From Desmodesmus armatus (lineage: Eukaryota > Chlorophyta > Chlorophyceae > Sphaeropleales > Scenedesmaceae), in the NCBI GenBank assembly GCA_007449985.2, contig VIIQ02000667.1:310001-374000 (forward strand): DNA of 64,000 bases, read 5' to 3'. The notes beneath the pieces are model-generated. The model was not told the DNA's origin. It searched no databases and worked only from the letters and a program-made list of their open reading frames with translations. Below, piece after piece: positions 62,561-64,000 of the stretch (the stretch's first letter is position 1; the number at the start of each line of letters is the position of its first letter). A program made the position numbers and the translations under genes.

Positions 62561-64000
62561 TTTTACTGAGCTTGCACTGACGGTGTTCTTGCAGCACACA
62601 GGACCGCAGCACACAGGTAACAGCTGAACGTGAGGGAGATGAAACAGCCGTAGGACGTGTGTCGGAGCGATGTGGGAGTTGAGAATGTGCTGGTTAGGGA
62701 CCAGCACAGGGGACGCGCTGTCAAATTCGAGGCAGCAAGAAACCTTTTATTGTCAGCAGCGGGACAGCTAGCTCACGTGAGCCCCGGAGTTATCAGCGGC
62801 TGGAGCCGTGAGACCGTTGGCTGCTGACAACACATAACAAATCACTGAATCTGATAAGTTGCACACTGTCAAGCTCCCAGAAGCTGGTGTGTCAAGCAGC
62901 ATTGCTGATGAGGGCCCTCCACAAGACTATCCACAGGAAAGGAACAGGCCTGAGGGCAGGGGGGAAGGGGGGAAGAGGGTTCCCCCCCCCCCCCAAAGTG
63001 GGAGCACACTACACAGATACACCCCACCGTGATGATCACCTATAAATGTTTTTACTACAATGTTCTACCATGCACCCTGTGGCCAGCCATCATTTCACAA
63101 GCCGCATAGTACCGTATTGCTGACATGGCGTCTGGCCCACACCAAAGCTTTGCACTGTCTATGTGCAGTGGGTGATGAGGGGTTGTGCGGCACAGGTCAG
63201 TGTGTTGCTGCAGTTCAAGGCCCATTTTGCTGGACCACTGTCTGATTCTCTGTTACCGTACGTTCCTGGGCCATGCCATGGCCCAGGATGGGTTGTGCAG
63301 GCAGGTGCCATTGGGCAACGCCCAGTGGGCGTGCACACATGCTCTTACAACAGCCACTCCCTGCAGATGGTGCCTCAGGTAGTGGCATCGCCGCCCCCCT
63401 CGATGCTAGATGTCAATCAAATAGGTAGCGCAATGGTGCGACGTGCACACATCAAACGCCACCAGAAACCACCCAAAAAAACCCAGCCTGGCAGGCATGG
63501 TCAACCAGTGCACAAAGCAGCGACTTGAACTTCGCCGGGTACTTGCAATGCTGTGCAGGCAGGTGCGTGCTGACATGAATGGAATTTACTCAGCAACTGT
63601 GTGTCCTGCACCATCATCCCAGCTGAACAAGCAAGCCTCACTGCGCTGCCAACCCCAACCAAACACCATTTGAAAATCCAGCCTGGCAGGTATGGCCGTC
63701 CGGAGCACAAACTTTGTGCTGGCAGCGGCATTGTAGGTGCCACCTTGCAAGTTGCAATGCTGTGCAGGCAGGTGCGTGCTGACGTAAATAAAATTAAATC
63801 AGCAACTGTGCATCCTGCACCATCATTGTCAGCTGAACAAGCAGGCCTCCGCTGCGTAGCCAATCCCAGCCTGACGTGGCCACAGCTGTGCCTCTCAAGC
63901 TGACCCAACACCATGCATGGCAAGGTCCTGCTAAGCAGACATCATATCATGCATGTCATGCACGTCAAAACCAACCCACACCAATGCAGGTACACAACAC
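62561..64000. other. 5' flank of the 60-62 kb gene and repeats
   Basis: No gene is seen. It holds the presumed promoter of the minus-strand gene, a poly(C) run at ~62982-62994 and the tandem duplication at 63.48-63.88 kb. Confidence 0.5.
63477..63885. repeat. Tandem duplication of a ~200-bp unit, 2 copies
   Basis: Unit 1 (63477-63672) and unit 2 (63673-63885) share CCAGCCTGGCAGG(C/T)ATGG at the start, TTGCAATGCTGTGCAGGCAG, GTGCGTGCTGAC, CAGCAACTGTG, CCTGCACCATCAT and CAGCTGAACAAGCA, in the same order with small indels. Confidence 0.88.

Overview
Nuclear DNA of a chlorophyte green alga, most likely Chlorophyceae (inferred). The evidence is GC-rich sequence saturated with CAG/CTG runs, dense spliceosomal introns, an organellar RAP-domain protein with algal-type degenerate helical repeats, and plant-type versions of TAF7 and of the rolling-stone-like membrane family. 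No prokaryotic operon, rRNA, tRNA or CRISPR was seen.

Layout. 1-3.4 kb: no supported gene. 3.4-5.7 kb (-): intronless RAP-domain protein, presumably an organellar RNA factor. It shares a ~0.5 kb divergent promoter region with a 7-exon (+) multipass membrane protein at 6.2-9.8 kb. 11.7-33.0 kb (+): a complete DNA topoisomerase II in 35 exons, the centrepiece of the window. 33.3-34.6 kb (+): 3' part of a LINE-type retrotransposon ORF2, followed by decayed repeats to ~38.3 kb. 39.4-42.4 kb (-): 5-exon cytochrome c oxidase subunit 5b-like protein with no cysteines. 43.4-45.6 kb (-): 4-exon TAF7, a TFIID subunit. 46.3-49.4 kb (+): start of a secreted, Cys-rich protein gene whose later exons I could not resolve in the G/T-rich stretch to ~57.5 kb. 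60.4-62.6 kb (-): 4-exon conserved protein with three membrane segments and a predicted beta-rich C-terminal domain. 62.6-64 kb: repeats only.

Exon models were built by hand from the 3' and 5' splice signals, reading phase and family motifs. In TOP2, COX5b, TAF7, the membrane protein and the 60-62 kb gene the phases close from ATG to stop. In TOP2 and TAF7 this needs five single-base corrections, three of them in mononucleotide runs of four or five.

The most unusual signal is in the introns. Many introns of TOP2, and some of TAF7 and the 60-62 kb gene, hold serial degenerate copies of the adjoining exon end together with its splice site. Acceptor-side copies lie upstream of the real exon and donor-side copies downstream, often as regular tandem arrays with periods of ~80-155 bp. 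I call these exon echoes. They suggest introns growing by tandem duplication across exon-intron junctions. Many TOP2 introns also carry long poly(G) and poly(C) runs.
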